64,000 nt of DNA from Anoplopoma fimbria (GCF_027596085.1 NC_072469.1:15878238-15942237), one strand, 5' to 3'; counted from the first letter of the stretch, positions 1 through 12,199 are shown. A program made the numbers and translations. The notes: generated from the sequence alone by a model not told the origin.

Positions 1-217
1 GTGACCCAGGTTTTATTGAGATGATAATTATGTTGTTACAGAAACATTGTAATTATTGTAATTTATGTAAAAAATGTAATATATTTTTGGTAGAACGGAC
101 ATCTTTACCGCTGCAGATAAGGTCAAGTAATGAGCTGAAGCTAGGAACAAATAGCTTTGACAGCTTGGTGGACATATTGATACCAAGGTATATGATATAA
201 CTGTCATTTAAATTACA
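1..217. other. AT-rich sequence, nothing recognised
   Basis: No open frame, RNA gene or repeat family could be recognised here. It precedes the 3' tail of the L2 fragment. Confidence 0.5.
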
Positions 218-1419
218 TTACAGTCATTTAGCAGACGCTTTTATCCAAAGCGACTTACAGGAAGTGTATTCAACATAGGTATTCAAGAGAACTACTAGTC
301 ACCAGAAGTCATAAGTGCATCTCCTTTCTTAAACAAGCATCTTAAAGCATAAACCAGAGCAAAAGTATAGTGCAGAGGCAAATTACTACGAATACAATAA
401 GTGCTACAAACTACTACGAATAGGATAAGTGCAGTAAATGAATACGAATTCAATAAGTGCAGCGAACTGATACGAATACAGTGAGTGCAACAACTAATAC
501 GAATACAATAAGTGCTACGAGGAAGGCTCAGGGTAGTACTTCATGAAGAGGTGAGTTTTCAGCCTGCGCCGAAAGATGGGCAGCGACTCTGCTGTCCTGA
601 CGTCAGTGGGGAGTTCATTCCACCACTGAGGGGCCAGTGGCAGCAGAGCGAAGTGGTCGGGCGGGGGTGTAGGGCTTGACCAAGGCCTGGAGATAGGAAG
701 GAGCTGTTCCTTTCACTGCCCTGTAGGCTAGCACCAGAGTCTTAAACTGGATGCGAGCTCTTACAGGGAGCTAGTGTAGAGAACGGAGAAGGGAAGTTGT
801 GTGGGAGAACTTGGGGCGATTGAACACCAGACGTGCTGCAGCTTTCTGGACAAGCTCCAGAGGTCTGATGGCCGACGGCGGGGCTCTGGCAAGTAGTGAG
901 TTGCAGTAGTCCAGGCGGGAGATGACCAGAGCCTGGATGAGCACCTGCGCCGTCTCCTCAGTGAGGAAGGGGCGAATCCTCCTGATGTTGTAGAGGAGGA
1001 ATCTGCAGGAGCGAAGCAATGTTTGCTGAGAACGACAGTTGGTCATCCAGGGTCACACCCAGATTCCTCACAGTCCGAGTTGGCGTCACCACGGCATCAT
1101 CAATGGTGATGGACAGGTCTCGGTGCGGGCAACCCTTCCCCGGGAGGAACAGTAGCTCGGTTTTGTCCAGGTTGAGCTTCAGGTGGTGTGTCGCCATCCA
1201 CTTCGAGATGTCAGCCAAGCACGCAGCAATGCGTGCCTCCACTTGGGTGTCACCGGGAGGAAATGACAAGACCAGCTGGGTGTCATCGGCATAACAATGG
1301 TAAGAGAAGTCATGCGAGCGAATAACAGAACCCAGAGATGTTGTGTAGAGCGAGAAGAGAAGGGGGCCCAGAACTGAACCTTGTGGAACCCCCGTAGTGA
1401 GATGTGTAAGCCACTCCCC
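218..1419 (-). mobile_element. L2-type LINE fragment, 3' half (reverse transcriptase C-terminal part and 3' tail)
   Basis: On the minus strand three frames joined by frameshifts give L2-clade reverse transcriptase C-terminal sequence: an upstream block with [20 protein letters not shown] and [13 protein letters not shown] (about 958-1269) and a downstream block with [20 protein letters not shown] and LDYCNSLLA (771-1046). The 3' untranslated part follows to about 218 and ends in the tail shared by fish L2 LINEs and V-SINEs (cagtcatttagcagacgc and ccaaagcgacttac on the plus strand). Several frameshifts and 5' truncation show it is dead. It abuts an L1-type fragment on the same strand at about 1,420. 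Confidence 0.85.
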
Positions 1420-3160
1420 CTAGCAGTTAAGAGGACAATTGACCTAAATCTTCCCAAAGAGGATTTAGACCAGTTTATCGAGTAGTCTGAAATTGTGGAA
1501 AATGTATTTATATGATTGACGACTTTTATAATGGAGTTTAATGGTTTTATTATATATAAAAGGATATCATCTAAATATGAACTGATTTTGTGGTGAAAGT
1601 GAAAGTTTTGAATACCTCAATATTATTGTTTTGGGTCCTGCAAGAGGCTTGACGAAGATAGCAAAAAGTAACGGTGAGAGTAGACATCCTTGTCTTGTGA
1701 CTCTCTAGAGTGTAAAGCATTGGGATGTGTGATTATTATTAAAAACGGATGCAAAGGCGACTAATGGAGTGTTTTGATCCATTGAATGAAGGACTCTCCA
1801 AAACCAAATCTCTCAGGCGTGATGAAAAGGTATGACCAGTTTAATTTATCAAAAGCTTTCTCAGCATCCAGTGATGTAAAACGTTGTTTAAATTGTGTTT
1901 TTTGAGATGTTCATTAAACTAAATAAGTGGGGGATGTTGGTGGATTAATGTCTGCATTTTATAAAAAAGGATAAATGGGATACGACTGATTTTAACCTGT
2001 TGGCTAATACTTAACTAATTATTTTAAGGTCACAGTAGATTAGGCTTAGCAGTAGCTGGAGGTGAATGACAGGTCTCTGTTGTGTTTGAGCAGAACTGAA
2101 ATAAGGGTGGTATTCATGTGTTGTGGTATATTTTCTGATATTTTAATTTGACCAACCATTCTGATAAACAAAGGAGATATGATTTGCCAAAACTGTTTGT
2201 AGTATTCTGCAGGCAAGCTGTCTTAGTCAGGTGATTTATGATTAGACATGGAAAAGAGAGCATTCTTGGGTTCTTCTAAGGTTATGGGTTGGTCTAATGT
2301 GTTGGCCTGTTCTTTTGGTGGTTTAGGGAGTTCAATGTTTCAAAGAAAATAGTGGATACTTGGGCTCTGGTGTTCAACATTACAATGATAGAGTTCCACA
2401 GAGAAATCATGGAAAATTCAGTTAATGTAGTTTGGGTTATGAATACATTTTTCATGTGGATGTTTGATTGCTGTAATCAGTGTTTTTCATTTTTTTCTCT
2501 TAAGTTTATAGATGAGGAAATTGGCTATTTTGTCATTGCCTTCAAAAAAGTAAATTTTTTGTTTTTTGTGTAAGTAATTAATTGTGTCTTCTGAAGATTT
2601 ATTTCTTTCAAGTTGAAAGCTTTTTTTTGTATTTCGCTTTAGGTTTAGTCATTGGGGGGATCGGAAAGAGTTGATTTAGATTTGTTTCAGTTTGAGCGCA
2701 AGTTCTTGTTGCATTTTGTTTGTTCTTCTTCTTGAGTGTAGAATAAGGAATAATGTGTCCTCTAGGAAACGCAGCTTTCTCCTAAAGAACAGACGGTGAT
2801 ATTTATGGAGAGCTGTTCAATTCAAGGGAGGATGCGGTATTAAACCGCCACAAATTGGAGGGGTTTGATCTGTTTTGTTCACTATGTTGAAGCTGATTGG
2901 TCCATTGTCTGAGAAAATACGTGGATGGATTTTAGAGTTGTCAATATGGTATAAAACAGAGTCTCTTACTAGGAAGTAGTCTTTTCTGGAATAACGTTGT
3001 GGGAGGGTGAGCAATAGGATTATTATCTATTTGATGGGTTCTTTGATCGCCAGCATCGCTAAAACATAAATCTCTCAAATATTGTTTTACTGTATCAGAT
3101 TGTGTACCACTAAAATATTCAGTACTGGTGTGTAGTGAGGGAAAGAGGAGGCACATGCTA
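1420..3160 (-). mobile_element. L1/Tx1-type LINE ORF2 fragment (endonuclease end and reverse transcriptase), degenerate
   Basis: Minus-strand translation in shifting frames shows the endonuclease C-terminal block (YSRKDYFLVRDSVLYHID and KIHPRIFSDNGPISF, about 2817-3010), then reverse transcriptase motifs: a KSPD..LPAEYYKQFW block near 2,150-2,250, SLDAEKAFDKLNW near 1,840, a TRQGC.LSPLLFAIF block near 1,650, and YLDDILLY near 1,560 at the place of the catalytic YADD/FADD box. Stops and frameshifts throughout make it a relic. It may reach further 5' to about 3,950, but I could not confirm coding there. Confidence 0.75.
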
Positions 3161-4160
3161 AAGTTAGGTCAACATAAACCACAGCTGGTTAGTATTTTTG
3201 CCAAGGAGGTTAAGTTTCGGCTCTGTTTATCAGTTTGTATACACATTATATTTCACTTAAAAAGAGCATTCAAAGAACTGGTTTTATCCGGTGATACTGG
3301 GTTGTCTGGTGAAACTGAGATAAATTGTTGTGTTTCACCAGAATAACGTAATTTTCTGACAAGTATGAGGGAGGTTATTTTCTACCACTAATCAAGCCGT
3401 TTCAGTGCTATGATTGGTCTGATAGCCGTCATGATTTATTGATTATATTGTTAGTATTCAGACGACCATGTACCTGCTCAAATACAATCTTCTCACAAAG
3501 TTTGCTCATCAAAGGAAGATTGGAGTTAGCCTGTAGTAAGCAAGGTAACTAATGTACAGAGCGGGCTTCTTTAGCACAGCTTTTACCAAAGCTGTTTATA
3601 AAGAGGAGGGGAAAGTACCTAATGCGGGGACATGTTGATTATTCTTCTTATTTCCCAAGAGAGGCAATGGAAGCTGGATTTAGACAGTTTGGTTGGAACG
3701 GGGTCTAGTGCACATGTGGATGACTTCATTTTGTTTGTAGTGAATTCAATTGTTCAAGGATATCAGAGGTGGAGGCTCACCCATGAGTAGGTTCCAAACA
3801 GTTGGTACATTTGTATTTGTAGTACAGGATCTAATGATTTCTTCATTTAAGAACTGAGGCTTGTGATTAAAACTGTAATCGGAGATGGGTTCACAAGGTT
3901 GTTGATTGTGAAGAAGAGAACTTTGGTGTTGTGTTTGTTTTCAAGAATGATCTGGGAGAAGTGGGTTGGTCTTATTATTATTTTTTTAACCCTAACCGAC
4001 CAGGTTATCACATGACGCTGTGCTTGCGAACACCTTTACTTCTTATACACACACAGTCCATGTAAACTGTTCAACTTTCTGTGAATTTAGTTGGAATTTT
4101 CTTCCAATTTAAAACAAAACAAATTGTTATCGTTTTGAAAGTATTGTCAGCATTGAGCCC
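3161..4160. other. Unassigned AT-rich sequence, possible further LINE debris
   Basis: No gene recognised. The position upstream of the minus-strand endonuclease block suggests decayed L1 5' sequence, but no motif supports this. Confidence 0.3.
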
Positions 4161-4167
4161 TGCAAGT

Positions 4168-4870
4168 GTCACTTTCTGCTATGTTTATTGAGTCAGAAAA
4201 TGCCATAAGGTGTGTAAAAGTGTAAATGGTTTATTCATTTGGAGTTTTAGATGTTCTGATGTTGTTAAATGTGTCTCTTGTTAAAGGCAAAAGCTGGGGT
4301 TCATTCAGGTGAGATTACTAAATGCTTTGATAAGCTTTGCTGTTAAGCCAATGAGAACTGTGAGAGGACAAGAATATGCAGTGGTGTTCTTATTTCAGTC
4401 TCAGATGATATTTTTGAGATGTGTAAGGTATTATTTTTAGTGTTTGATTTGAGTTGAGAATTGATGTCACTTTCTGCTCTGTTTATTGAGTCAGAAAATG
4501 CCATAGGGTGTGTAAACGTATTCAGGATTGCGCCCATAAATGTCTGTAATTGTTATTTACCCATTCCTGATACCATCTGGGCCTTCAATCCTATTTTTGT
4601 TTTGGAATGGAACATCTTTTTTTTTATTATTAGAACAGAAACATCTTTTTTTAATAACAAGAAGCAGAAAATATGTGGTTTATCCATTTGGAGTTTTAGA
4701 TGTTCTGATGTTGTTAAATGTGTTTCTTGTTAAAGGCAAAAGCTGGGGTTCATTCAGGTGAGATTACTAAATGCTTTGATAAGCTTTGCTGGTAAGCCAA
4801 TGAGAACTGTGAGAGGACAAGAATATGCAGTGGTGTTCTTATTTCAGTCTCAGATGATATTTTTGAGATT
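4168..4870. repeat. Local imperfect tandem duplication
   Basis: The stretch 4,168-4,417 recurs at 4,466-4,870. The left parts match from ctttctgctNtgtttattga and the right parts from the catttggagttttagatgtt word through cagtctcagatgatattt. The second copy carries about 150 extra bases (about 4,525-4,675) between the two matched parts, or the first copy lost them. No coding potential is convincing in either copy. Confidence 0.85.
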
Positions 4871-4921
4871 TCATTCTTTCATTAACAACCTTAAAAAAAA
4901 TACATTAGGAAAACAGTTTTC

Positions 4922-5490
4922 TTGAGAGCTCAACACTCAACTGACAATGGAGATTGTTGTGGCACCCTTGTCGCCGCCTTGGAGTCCGTCCGCTTCCTGG
5001 GCTCCATCATTACCCAGGACCTCAAGTGTGAGCTGAACATCAGCTCCATCCCCAAGAAGGCTCAGCAGAGGATGTGCTTCCTAAGGCAGCTGAAGAAGTT
5101 TAACCAGCCAAAGACAATGATGATGCAGTTCTAGACTGCCATCATGGAGTCAATCCGCACTCCTGTCATCACCAACTAGTACGCTGCAGTCACTGACAAG
5201 GACAAGGCCAGACTGCAGCAAATCCTTTTGAGTGGTTGATTGGCTGCAATCTGCCGTTCCTCCATTACTTGGGCGCCTCCAGGAGCCTGAAGTGGGCAAG
5301 AAAGATTGTAGCCAACCCCTCTCACCCTTGACACAAACTCTATGAGTCCCTTCCCTCTGGCAGGAGGCTACGGTCCATCAAGACCAAAACCCAGTAATGC
5401 CACACAAACTGTTTCTTCCCCATCCCCAGTCAGGCGCATCAACAAAGCCCGGGACCCCCAATGACGTGCACTCTTACATCCCCAGAACAG
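4922..5490 (+). mobile_element. Rex1/CR1-type LINE fragment, reverse transcriptase C-terminal end
   Basis: Plus-strand frames read FLGSIITQDLKCELNIS, IPKKAQQRMCFLRQLKKFN, then after stops a block with an ARLQQIL-like word, FPLAGGYGPSRPKP and INKARDPQ. These match in order the end of fish Rex1/Babar-like LINE reverse transcriptases (FLG.xIT.DL, KKAQQR.YFLR.LK, LPSGRR.RSIKT.T, a PQAIRLLN-like end). In-frame stops and frameshifts show it is inactive. It is the opposite orientation to the related fragment at 10,320-11,280. Confidence 0.7.
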
Positions 5491-5499
5491 TTACAGACA

Positions 5500-6690
5500 T
5501 TAAAATATACCTGCACAGATTTTCACTTAAAATATACACTCGACACTTCAACAACAGACTTGTTTTAAAATACTCTTAAATTGTTTGTTTATTCAATTAA
5601 ATGATGTCCTATACTATTGCACTGTGTTTATTGTAATGTGCTAATCACCAAGCCAAATTCGTTCACCCTACAAATATTGTATTAAACACATGAAAATATA
5701 AATGTATATAGAAATAAAACAGTGGCACCAAAAATGTCAATATTTTAGAGCTCTCCCTAAATGTTTTGAGGAAATGGATCAGATGATTGATAACTGCAGA
5801 AACCTTGTCGCGTTTATTCATTTGAAAGACCAACGGCCAATAGGGAAACTTTAACTTAACCGGCCAAACGGTCATGTTCTCACCTATTCCTGTTTTGCTT
5901 TGCTTTGTTTCATGTCATGCATTACTGTTAAGGGTTTACGGTTTAATTTTGTTACAATACTATATTCTCTTGCCCTTTTCAGACAACTTAACTTCCTGCC
6001 TTTGTGTTTGCCCACCAGTTTGATTGTCTGCCCGGGCCTGATTGGTTTCAAAGGTTCCCCCTTTTATCCTCCCCTTATCCAGTGCATTTAGTTTATGTGT
6101 TTTCTTCACTCTGTAAATGTTTCTATACCATGGCGTCAAGCATTCCAGTCTTTTTTCCCTAGTACTCTGTGTTCCTGGTTTATGTCCTTTTTTTATGTCG
6201 TTCCCCTCCCTCCTGCACTCCTAACAGTAACAGTAACTTTATCACTCACTCCGTCCAATAGTGTAACTTCATCACTCTGTCAGTCAGTGACAGACTTTTG
6301 CATTTACAGGGCTGGCCCGCCTTGCTGCAAACGAGCAAAAAACAAATGCTCTGCGCAGTACTCATGATACAGACTCACATCTATGTGTATATATATATAT
6401 ATATGGGTTACATATACATACACACTTACGTTATCAGTTATACATTTGTTTTTCTCTGAACATGTGGCGTGTCAGCAAAGAGACAAAGTGTCTCACGGCC
6501 AATGGGTGAGAACTGGCAGACCCTGATAGACATTCTCACGTATGTTAATAATGTATATGAAGATGATAGACCGCAAACCAGATTTCCTCCTTACAAGATA
6601 TGACTTTACAAGATATAAAGTCCAGTAAATGCCATCTGTTAACCACATGGTGCAATATTTCACAAAACACAACATTAACACATTCTCTTG
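5500..6690. other. Unassigned sequence with a short TA repeat
   Basis: No gene or family recognised. A short TA-rich run lies at about 6,388-6,404. Short open frames here have no recognisable content. Confidence 0.4.
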
Positions 6691-6697
6691 GCCTCAC

Positions 6698-6772
6698 CAA
6701 CACCCACACCCACACCCACACCAACACCCACACCCACACACACACACACCCACACACCCACACACACACACA
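6698..6772. repeat. CA/CCCACA microsatellite
   Basis: Imperfect CA-rich array mixing cacaccca and cacaca units. It explains the Pro/His/Thr-rich and Val/Trp/Cys-rich frames that read through it on both strands. Confidence 0.95.
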
Positions 6773-7207
6773 GCGTTGTGTTCAATTTTCGAGGACATTT
6801 ATTTGACTTACACTAAGTTCCTCAAGACTTACCGTAAGCATAATCTCTACCTGCCTCATCCTTAACGTTTTCCCTTTTCTTAGATGCATTGCGATTCTCT
6901 CTTGAACGATTACGACTCGATGCAGAAAACTCTATAATGGGAAATTCTCAACGTTATGATCAGGTAACAATTCTGTGAGACCGGCTGAGCTTGAGCAGCA
7001 GAATATGGATACGATCCGACCATCACTCCCTGGCTTAAAAGCTAACGTAGGGAAGTTTATTCTTCCGCCCAACTCTGAAATGGCAACTTTTTTTGCCAAG
7101 GATTTGGGCCCCTAATCAGTCATTGAGAATCAGAGCTTTCGCGCTATGTTGGACACTTGGAACCGAGAAAAAACATTAATCTTGAAGTTTATACTGACAC
7201 AGCGATA

Positions 7208-7572
7208 CTCTATAACAGTGGTTCTCAAATGGGGGTACGTGTACCCCTGGGGGTATGTGAAGGCACTCCAGGGGGTACTTGAGATTTTTAAAGAATATAT
7301 TTAAAATTAGCATCCATTCAAAAATCCTTTAAAAATTGTTATTTAATAAATATTCAATAAAATATAAGTGTAAGTTCATAAACTGAATTTAATGCAACAA
7401 TGCAATCGTCAGTGTTGACAGTTTAATAAATCAGACACTGATGGCACAGCGCTGTGTATTACATCTTTATTTCAACCAAAAATACTTTGCGCTGGTTAGG
7501 GGGTACTTGGCTAAAAAAGTATTTCACAGGGGGTACATCACTGAAAAAAGGTTGAGAACCACTGCTCTATAA
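7208..7572. mobile_element. Non-autonomous hAT-type DNA transposon (MITE) with 8-bp target duplications
   Basis: The element spans 7,216-7,564 (349 bp). Its ends are inverted repeats: cagtggttctcaa at the left and ttgagaaccactg at the right, and inside each end are gggggta-rich subterminal repeats. It is bounded by the 8-bp direct repeat ctctataa at 7,208-7,215 and 7,565-7,572. The 8-bp duplication and the CAGTGGTTCTCAA terminus are hAT (Charlie-like) features. There is no transposase frame, so it would have needed a helper. Confidence 0.9.
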
Positions 7573-7976
7573 GATATGTTTAGATTTTCCTCATGTCATT
7601 AAATGCATCAGGATGAATAGACAATTGTTTTATTGTCACGGATTGTGGTGTGGACCCAAACGCAGAACGACCAGGAGACAGAAAAAGTTCTGGAGCTTTA
7701 TTCAAAGCTGAGAACTCAGCAGACAGACAGGCAGGATATGACTCACAGAGGGAAACAGGCAGGGGATCAGGCAGACGGAAACCAGAACTCCATAGAACTC
7801 CTCCGAGGCCGCAGAGTCAGAATCCTTGAAGGCTGAGGCAAGGCGGAGAGGCAGAACCCCTCTGGGGGGGGCGAACTGGAGGACGACCAGGCCGACGGGG
7901 CCTCCCTGGGGGTTGGCCACGAAGACGACCAGGCCGACGGAGCCTCCCTGGGGGTCGGCCATGGGGACGACCAGGC

Positions 7977-8165
7977 CTCTCTGGAGGTCGGGCGAGGGTC
8001 TCTCGAGGCGGGCGGATCCCCTCTGGAGGTCGGGCGAGGGTCTCTCGAGGCGGGCGGATCCTCTCTGGAGGTCGGGCGAGGGTCTCTCGAGGTGGGCGGA
8101 TCCTCTCTGGAGGTCGGGTGAGGTCTCTCGAGGCGGGCGGATCCTCTCTGGAGGTCGGGTGAGAG
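7977..8165. repeat. 42-bp minisatellite, about 4.5 units
   Basis: Unit begins ctctggaggtcgggcgaggg and ends ggcgggcggatcct. On the minus strand each unit reads SPDLQRGSARLERP, with single substitutions between units. One unit has lost bases (gggtgaggtctc). Confidence 0.9.
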
Positions 8166-8310
8166 GCTCTGGAGACTGGGGCTCTCGAGGCAAGGTCTCT
8201 CGAACCTGGGGCTCTGGCGGCAAGGTCTCTCGGACCTGGGGCTCTGGCGGCAAGGCGGGAACAGGAGCAGGGGGACGCTGCGACCCAGCGGAAGCAGGTG
8301 GACGCTGCAG

Positions 8311-8425
8311 CCCAGCCGGGACGGGACCCGGGGAAGGCTGCGGCCCAGCCAGGACGGGACCCGGGGAAGGCTGCGGCCCAGCCGGGACGGGACCCAGGGA
8401 AGGCTGCTGCCCAGCCGGGACAGGA
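8311..8425. repeat. 33-bp minisatellite, about 3.5 units
   Basis: Unit cccagccgggacgggaccc followed by ggggaaggctgcgg. On the minus strand it reads the 11-residue repeat GPVPAGPQPSP. Confidence 0.9.
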
Positions 8426-8724
8426 GTCGGCCAGAGCACCGACGGGACGGACGGTGCAGGGACGGACGGGCGGTGCAGGAGTCGGCCGTGGCGCCGACGG
8501 GACAGGAGGTGCAGAAGTCGGATGGAGTGGCGACGGGTCAGGAGGTGCAGGAGTCGGTCGGAGCGGCGATCGGGTCAGGAGGTGCAGGAGACGGCCGGAG
8601 CGCCGACGGGTCAGTAGGTGAAGGAGTCGGCATGACAGCCGACGGATCAGTAGGTGAAGGAGTCGGCATGAAAGCCGACGGGTCTCATCAGTGTAAATGT
8701 TATAGCATGATGCCTGACAGGTAA

Positions 8725-10315
8725 GTAAACGGTAATTTATGTTATTAGTTGTGTACCACCCCGAAGAAGTGATTTGTCCATCTGCTACCAACATCTGCCC
8801 GTCATTGGCTTTTTTCATGATGCCAATTAAATATATATAAGAGCTAAGATGTTGTGTTGTAGTTGTAAGATCTCTGCCATGGTGGGGGCTTTTTGTCCTG
8901 GTTTGGAAAGGTGCTATAGAAATAAAGTGTATTGTTATTAGTTTAGATACTGCATGGCCGGCCTGTCTTCCCCTTCTTCCTCTCTCCCTGTGTTACCTTA
9001 ATGACCTAGTGCAAATATTGAAATACTAATTAGTAACTGTGTGTCTATTCTGTATAATCTGACCTCCTCCTCCAAGTCACCATTGTCTGCCATTTCTCCA
9101 GCTTCCCTTCTGTCTCCCTCTCTGTCCACTTTGTGCAGCGGAGTTGCACGACCAAGCTCAACGATGGTCTGGAATGAAAGACCCGTTATCTAAAAAATTA
9201 AGAATTACGAGTAGTAAATCTGCGACTGTTATTGTAAACTGTATACCAGTTTGTGCCCTGTCATAATGGAAAGTTTGACAAGCATCAGTAAGATCGAGGA
9301 GCATGGCATAGTGTATTTAACACTTTAACACTTAAGGCATGTAGTAATAGAGGAACATGGAGACCAAGGAGAGTAGATGAACACTGATGATTTTCGATTC
9401 CAATTTCCCAGAGTTTCTTTAAATGTATGTTGGACATAATTCCCTGAACAGAATCTTCCCTGGAGCTGTGTGTTCTAAATCACCATGGAGATACCACTAT
9501 CATAAGATCAAAAATCCGAAGTAATTTTGCTAATGCATTCATCTCACTCTGTGCAACAAGCAGCAGGAATCCCTACTGAGTCACAGCCAGCGCAAACCAG
9601 CCTTTCAGTATTTTTGTACACAATTCAGTGCCAAAGGCTAGTCTTATGATTAGCACTGTCAAACATCTCTGTTCGGTCAAAACATCTCTCTTCTGATTAC
9701 CCACCACGGAGTTGGACCTACAAAGCAGATTTTCGTCAAATGTCAGGAGGGTTGTAGCTTGGGGGGTGAACTCTGAGAAGTTGTGGTTAGTGATAATATC
9801 CTTGGATACGTCATGATAATAAAACTGATATCTGCTGTAGTCACTTGATTAGTATTAGTTCCAAGCTTATAAACAAATTAACAAGCTTGTAAACAACTGA
9901 ATATGGCCGAGCGTTGTGCCCCAAAGGTCAAACTCTGTCAGAAAGCACTTTAACTTTTGGCTGACACAGTAGCTAGAAAAAAAGTGTTCCATATAGATTT
10001 TATGTGTCTATTAATGGCAAATTGGCAGGGCCTGGGTTTTACTTTGAAATCCGACTTTTTTGTCTTTGTGTGACTTTCTATTTTCCCCATAGTTAGTTTT
10101 TGTCTTCCATATTTGCCTCTCCTTCCCCCATTACAACCTGGATTTCTATTTTAAACACATTGTAAATGTTGTTATTTGATACAAAACAGAAAGGCAATTA
10201 AACTATTTGGTTAGCATGGTTTGGCTTAAAATTACTACATTGTTACGTTATATAAGCTATGGATGTAATTAAAGCTACTACAAGAGTCACTTTAGAAAAC
10301 CTCTCATTTTACTGC
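8725..10315. other. No gene recognised; short retroposon-like tail at about 8,905-8,940
   Basis: The words ggaaaggtgctatagaaata and aaagtgtattgttattagtt resemble the A/T-rich 3' end found on many fish retroposons, but no body could be traced. The rest is ordinary AT-rich sequence without features I can support. Confidence 0.4.
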
Positions 10316-10319
10316 AGCA

Positions 10320-11280
10320 GGGTCTGACAGCTTTATTGCTATTACACAATACAGGATTGCAGAGCCCTCTCAACACTTCACACACAGAAAATGTATAAGC
10401 TGGAAAAATATATTAAATATTAGTCAAATATACAAGATAAAGGGAAAAAAATTTGAGGTAGTAAGTAGGGAATGAAGGAAGTGCAAAGGTAATAGTTATG
10501 TTCATAAGAGGATCGACTAAACAAAATACTTCCATGTAAAATTCATAGATGCTGTGCAGCGTATAGAAAAGTATTATCTCTAGAATAGAGCTGATGTTTA
10601 TGAGAGGTGTGCAGAGGATGAGGCGGAGTTGAGAAGTCCCACAATCTGAAGAAGGAAGTTGATCCTTAGTCTGGTGGTACGGCAGCGGAAACTTCTGTAT
10701 AGCTTGCCAAAATCCAGCAAGGTGAACAGGCTGTGGCTTTTATAATAATTGACTATTATAGTCTTGTTATTTATCCTTCAGGCACTGTGCAGGCCCCTCA
10801 TCTCACCAACAATTGCTTTTGCTTGGTAGATGGGTACTTTCTGGGCTATTTAAATTATCCGCTGCCAGGCCATACACATCCTGTGCCAGTTTGTGATCTT
10901 TCCAGTTTCAATTAGTCTGATGCCCCTCTATAAAAGTCAACAAGAACCTCCATGGGAATTGCCTTTTTAAGTTGCTTTATAGAAGTTAAGCTGTTGGCTT
11001 AAGATAGCTTCTTTACCAGGTGGATAAGTATGATGTCCATGACAGTTACTATGTGATGTTCTTTCCCTAATCTTTCCTTAATTCAACTCCTTGGTTTTAC
11101 TGTTGTTGAGCAGTAGGTTTTTCTCTGGTACTCAAGCCCAAAGTGCTTGCGAACCAGCTTCATGGGGATCATTATTAGTGTTTAATATTGAGCTGGAATC
11201 CACAAACAGCATTATTATGTAGGTCTTGTTATTTTCAGTGTATGAGGGCTGAGTTGAGGGCAGTGGAGATGACATGTTAG
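10320..11280 (-). mobile_element. Rex1/CR1-type LINE fragment, reverse transcriptase C-terminal end
   Basis: The minus strand reads KQLKKAIPMEVLVDFYRGA near 10,925-10,985 and then, 3' of it, SLFTLLDFGKLYRSFRCRTT and a LLNSAS end near 10,610-10,730. These correspond to the KKAQQR.YFLR.LKK, VLVDFYRGAIES, LFTLLPSGRR.RS...RTTR and LLNS blocks of fish Rex1/Babar-like LINEs. The sequence is strongly diverged and its flanks could not be placed exactly. Confidence 0.65.
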
Positions 11281-11584
11281 TGATGGGGCTTCCGCTTACG
11301 GTAACCAAAGGGATGGCAGCGAAAGGAAAGGTGTCTCAACAAAAGTGAAAGAAATCTGCTTCCAGTCAAAATGATAGAAGTACTTGTTTACGTTTATTAT
11401 ATTCAAAAGGTGTATAATAGGAGGAGGACATCTAATCAAAAGGGTTAAAAGCCAGAATATCAATAAAGACAGAGAGGTGCAGCAACACAAGGGTGGTAAT
11501 TAGCAGAAATGCTAAAACTAGCTAGAGTAGCTCAAGGCAAAGCTAACAGATAAAGAGAGGGATGCTCAAGGAGGGAAAACATGA

Positions 11585-12190
11585 AGATATACAGAGTACG
11601 CAAAGGCGCTGAAGGAGGGCCCAGGGCAGTGGTTCTCTTCGTGAAGAAGCAGCTTATAGAGAACCTTGACATTCCCGGCACGATGGACCTACAGATAGAA
11701 AGAGCTCACTGGGCATTTGCACCACTGCCTCCGGCAAGCGCCCAACGCAGATGATCCCAGTCAGATTCCTCAGTTTAAGAATGAAGGAAGAAGGGCTTAA
11801 ACTGGCATGGCAAAAGAAAATCCTACAAAAGAGCCTTGACCACAACTATTCACCTGTAATCCTAGTCAGACGGAAAGAATATGTGGTGGCACGGAGGGTC
11901 CTGAATGAAAACATCAGAGAATGTCAGTTTCTTTAACCAGCTTGGCTGAGAGTATTCTATGATAATGCGACAAGAACCTACAAAATGGTGGAGGAGGCAA
12001 TGTCTGACTAAGTGGACCGGGGATTCACACAACTAGAATCGCTTCCAGAGAAGGTTCAGCGTGGTCATGGCAGCCTGTGTAGGCGCAGTGCATGACTCAG
12101 ACCAGCGAAGTTCCAGGTGAAAGTATTCAGACGTGGACAATCAGAGAACACAGACTACTGTAAAACTGAAGACGTCTCAATAGAGTAGTT
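11585..12190 (+). mobile_element. L1-type LINE ORF1 fragment
   Basis: The plus strand reads VKKQLIENLDIPG, then LQIERAHWAFAPLPPAS, and after frameshifts VRFLSLRMKEEG and related blocks. This is the order found in the RNA-binding part of fish L1 ORF1 proteins (IERAHR.LAP, RP..VRFL.F..K). Frameshifts and stops make it inactive. Confidence 0.65.
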
Positions 12191-12199
12191 TGGCTCAGG

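Larger units (their letters stand above)
7630..8720. repeat. GC-rich interspersed repeat block with three nested minisatellites; long Pro/Arg-rich open frames on both strands
   Basis: The block is far more GC-rich than its surroundings and begins with the fish repeat word gtcacggattgtggtgtgga and ends near gatgcctgacag. It contains a 42-bp array (7,977-8,165), a 33-bp array (8,311-8,425) and a ~36-bp array (about 8,470-8,684). Because these unit lengths are multiples of three, all frames stay open and produce overlapping frames of 245 and 333 codons on the minus strand and 263 on the plus strand. I read these as by-products of the repeats rather than genes: no known domain, no splice context, and mutual overlap. 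The repeat family itself I cannot name. Confidence 0.7.

Noticed and set aside
8311..8684. CRISPR-like array
   Set aside because: Units are adjacent minisatellite repeats without unique spacers, and the genome is eukaryotic.
7702..8818. Long Pro/Arg-rich open frames of 245 and 333 codons (minus) and 263 (plus)
   Set aside because: They overlap each other in different frames and strands and are produced by minisatellite units divisible by three; no domain or splice context.
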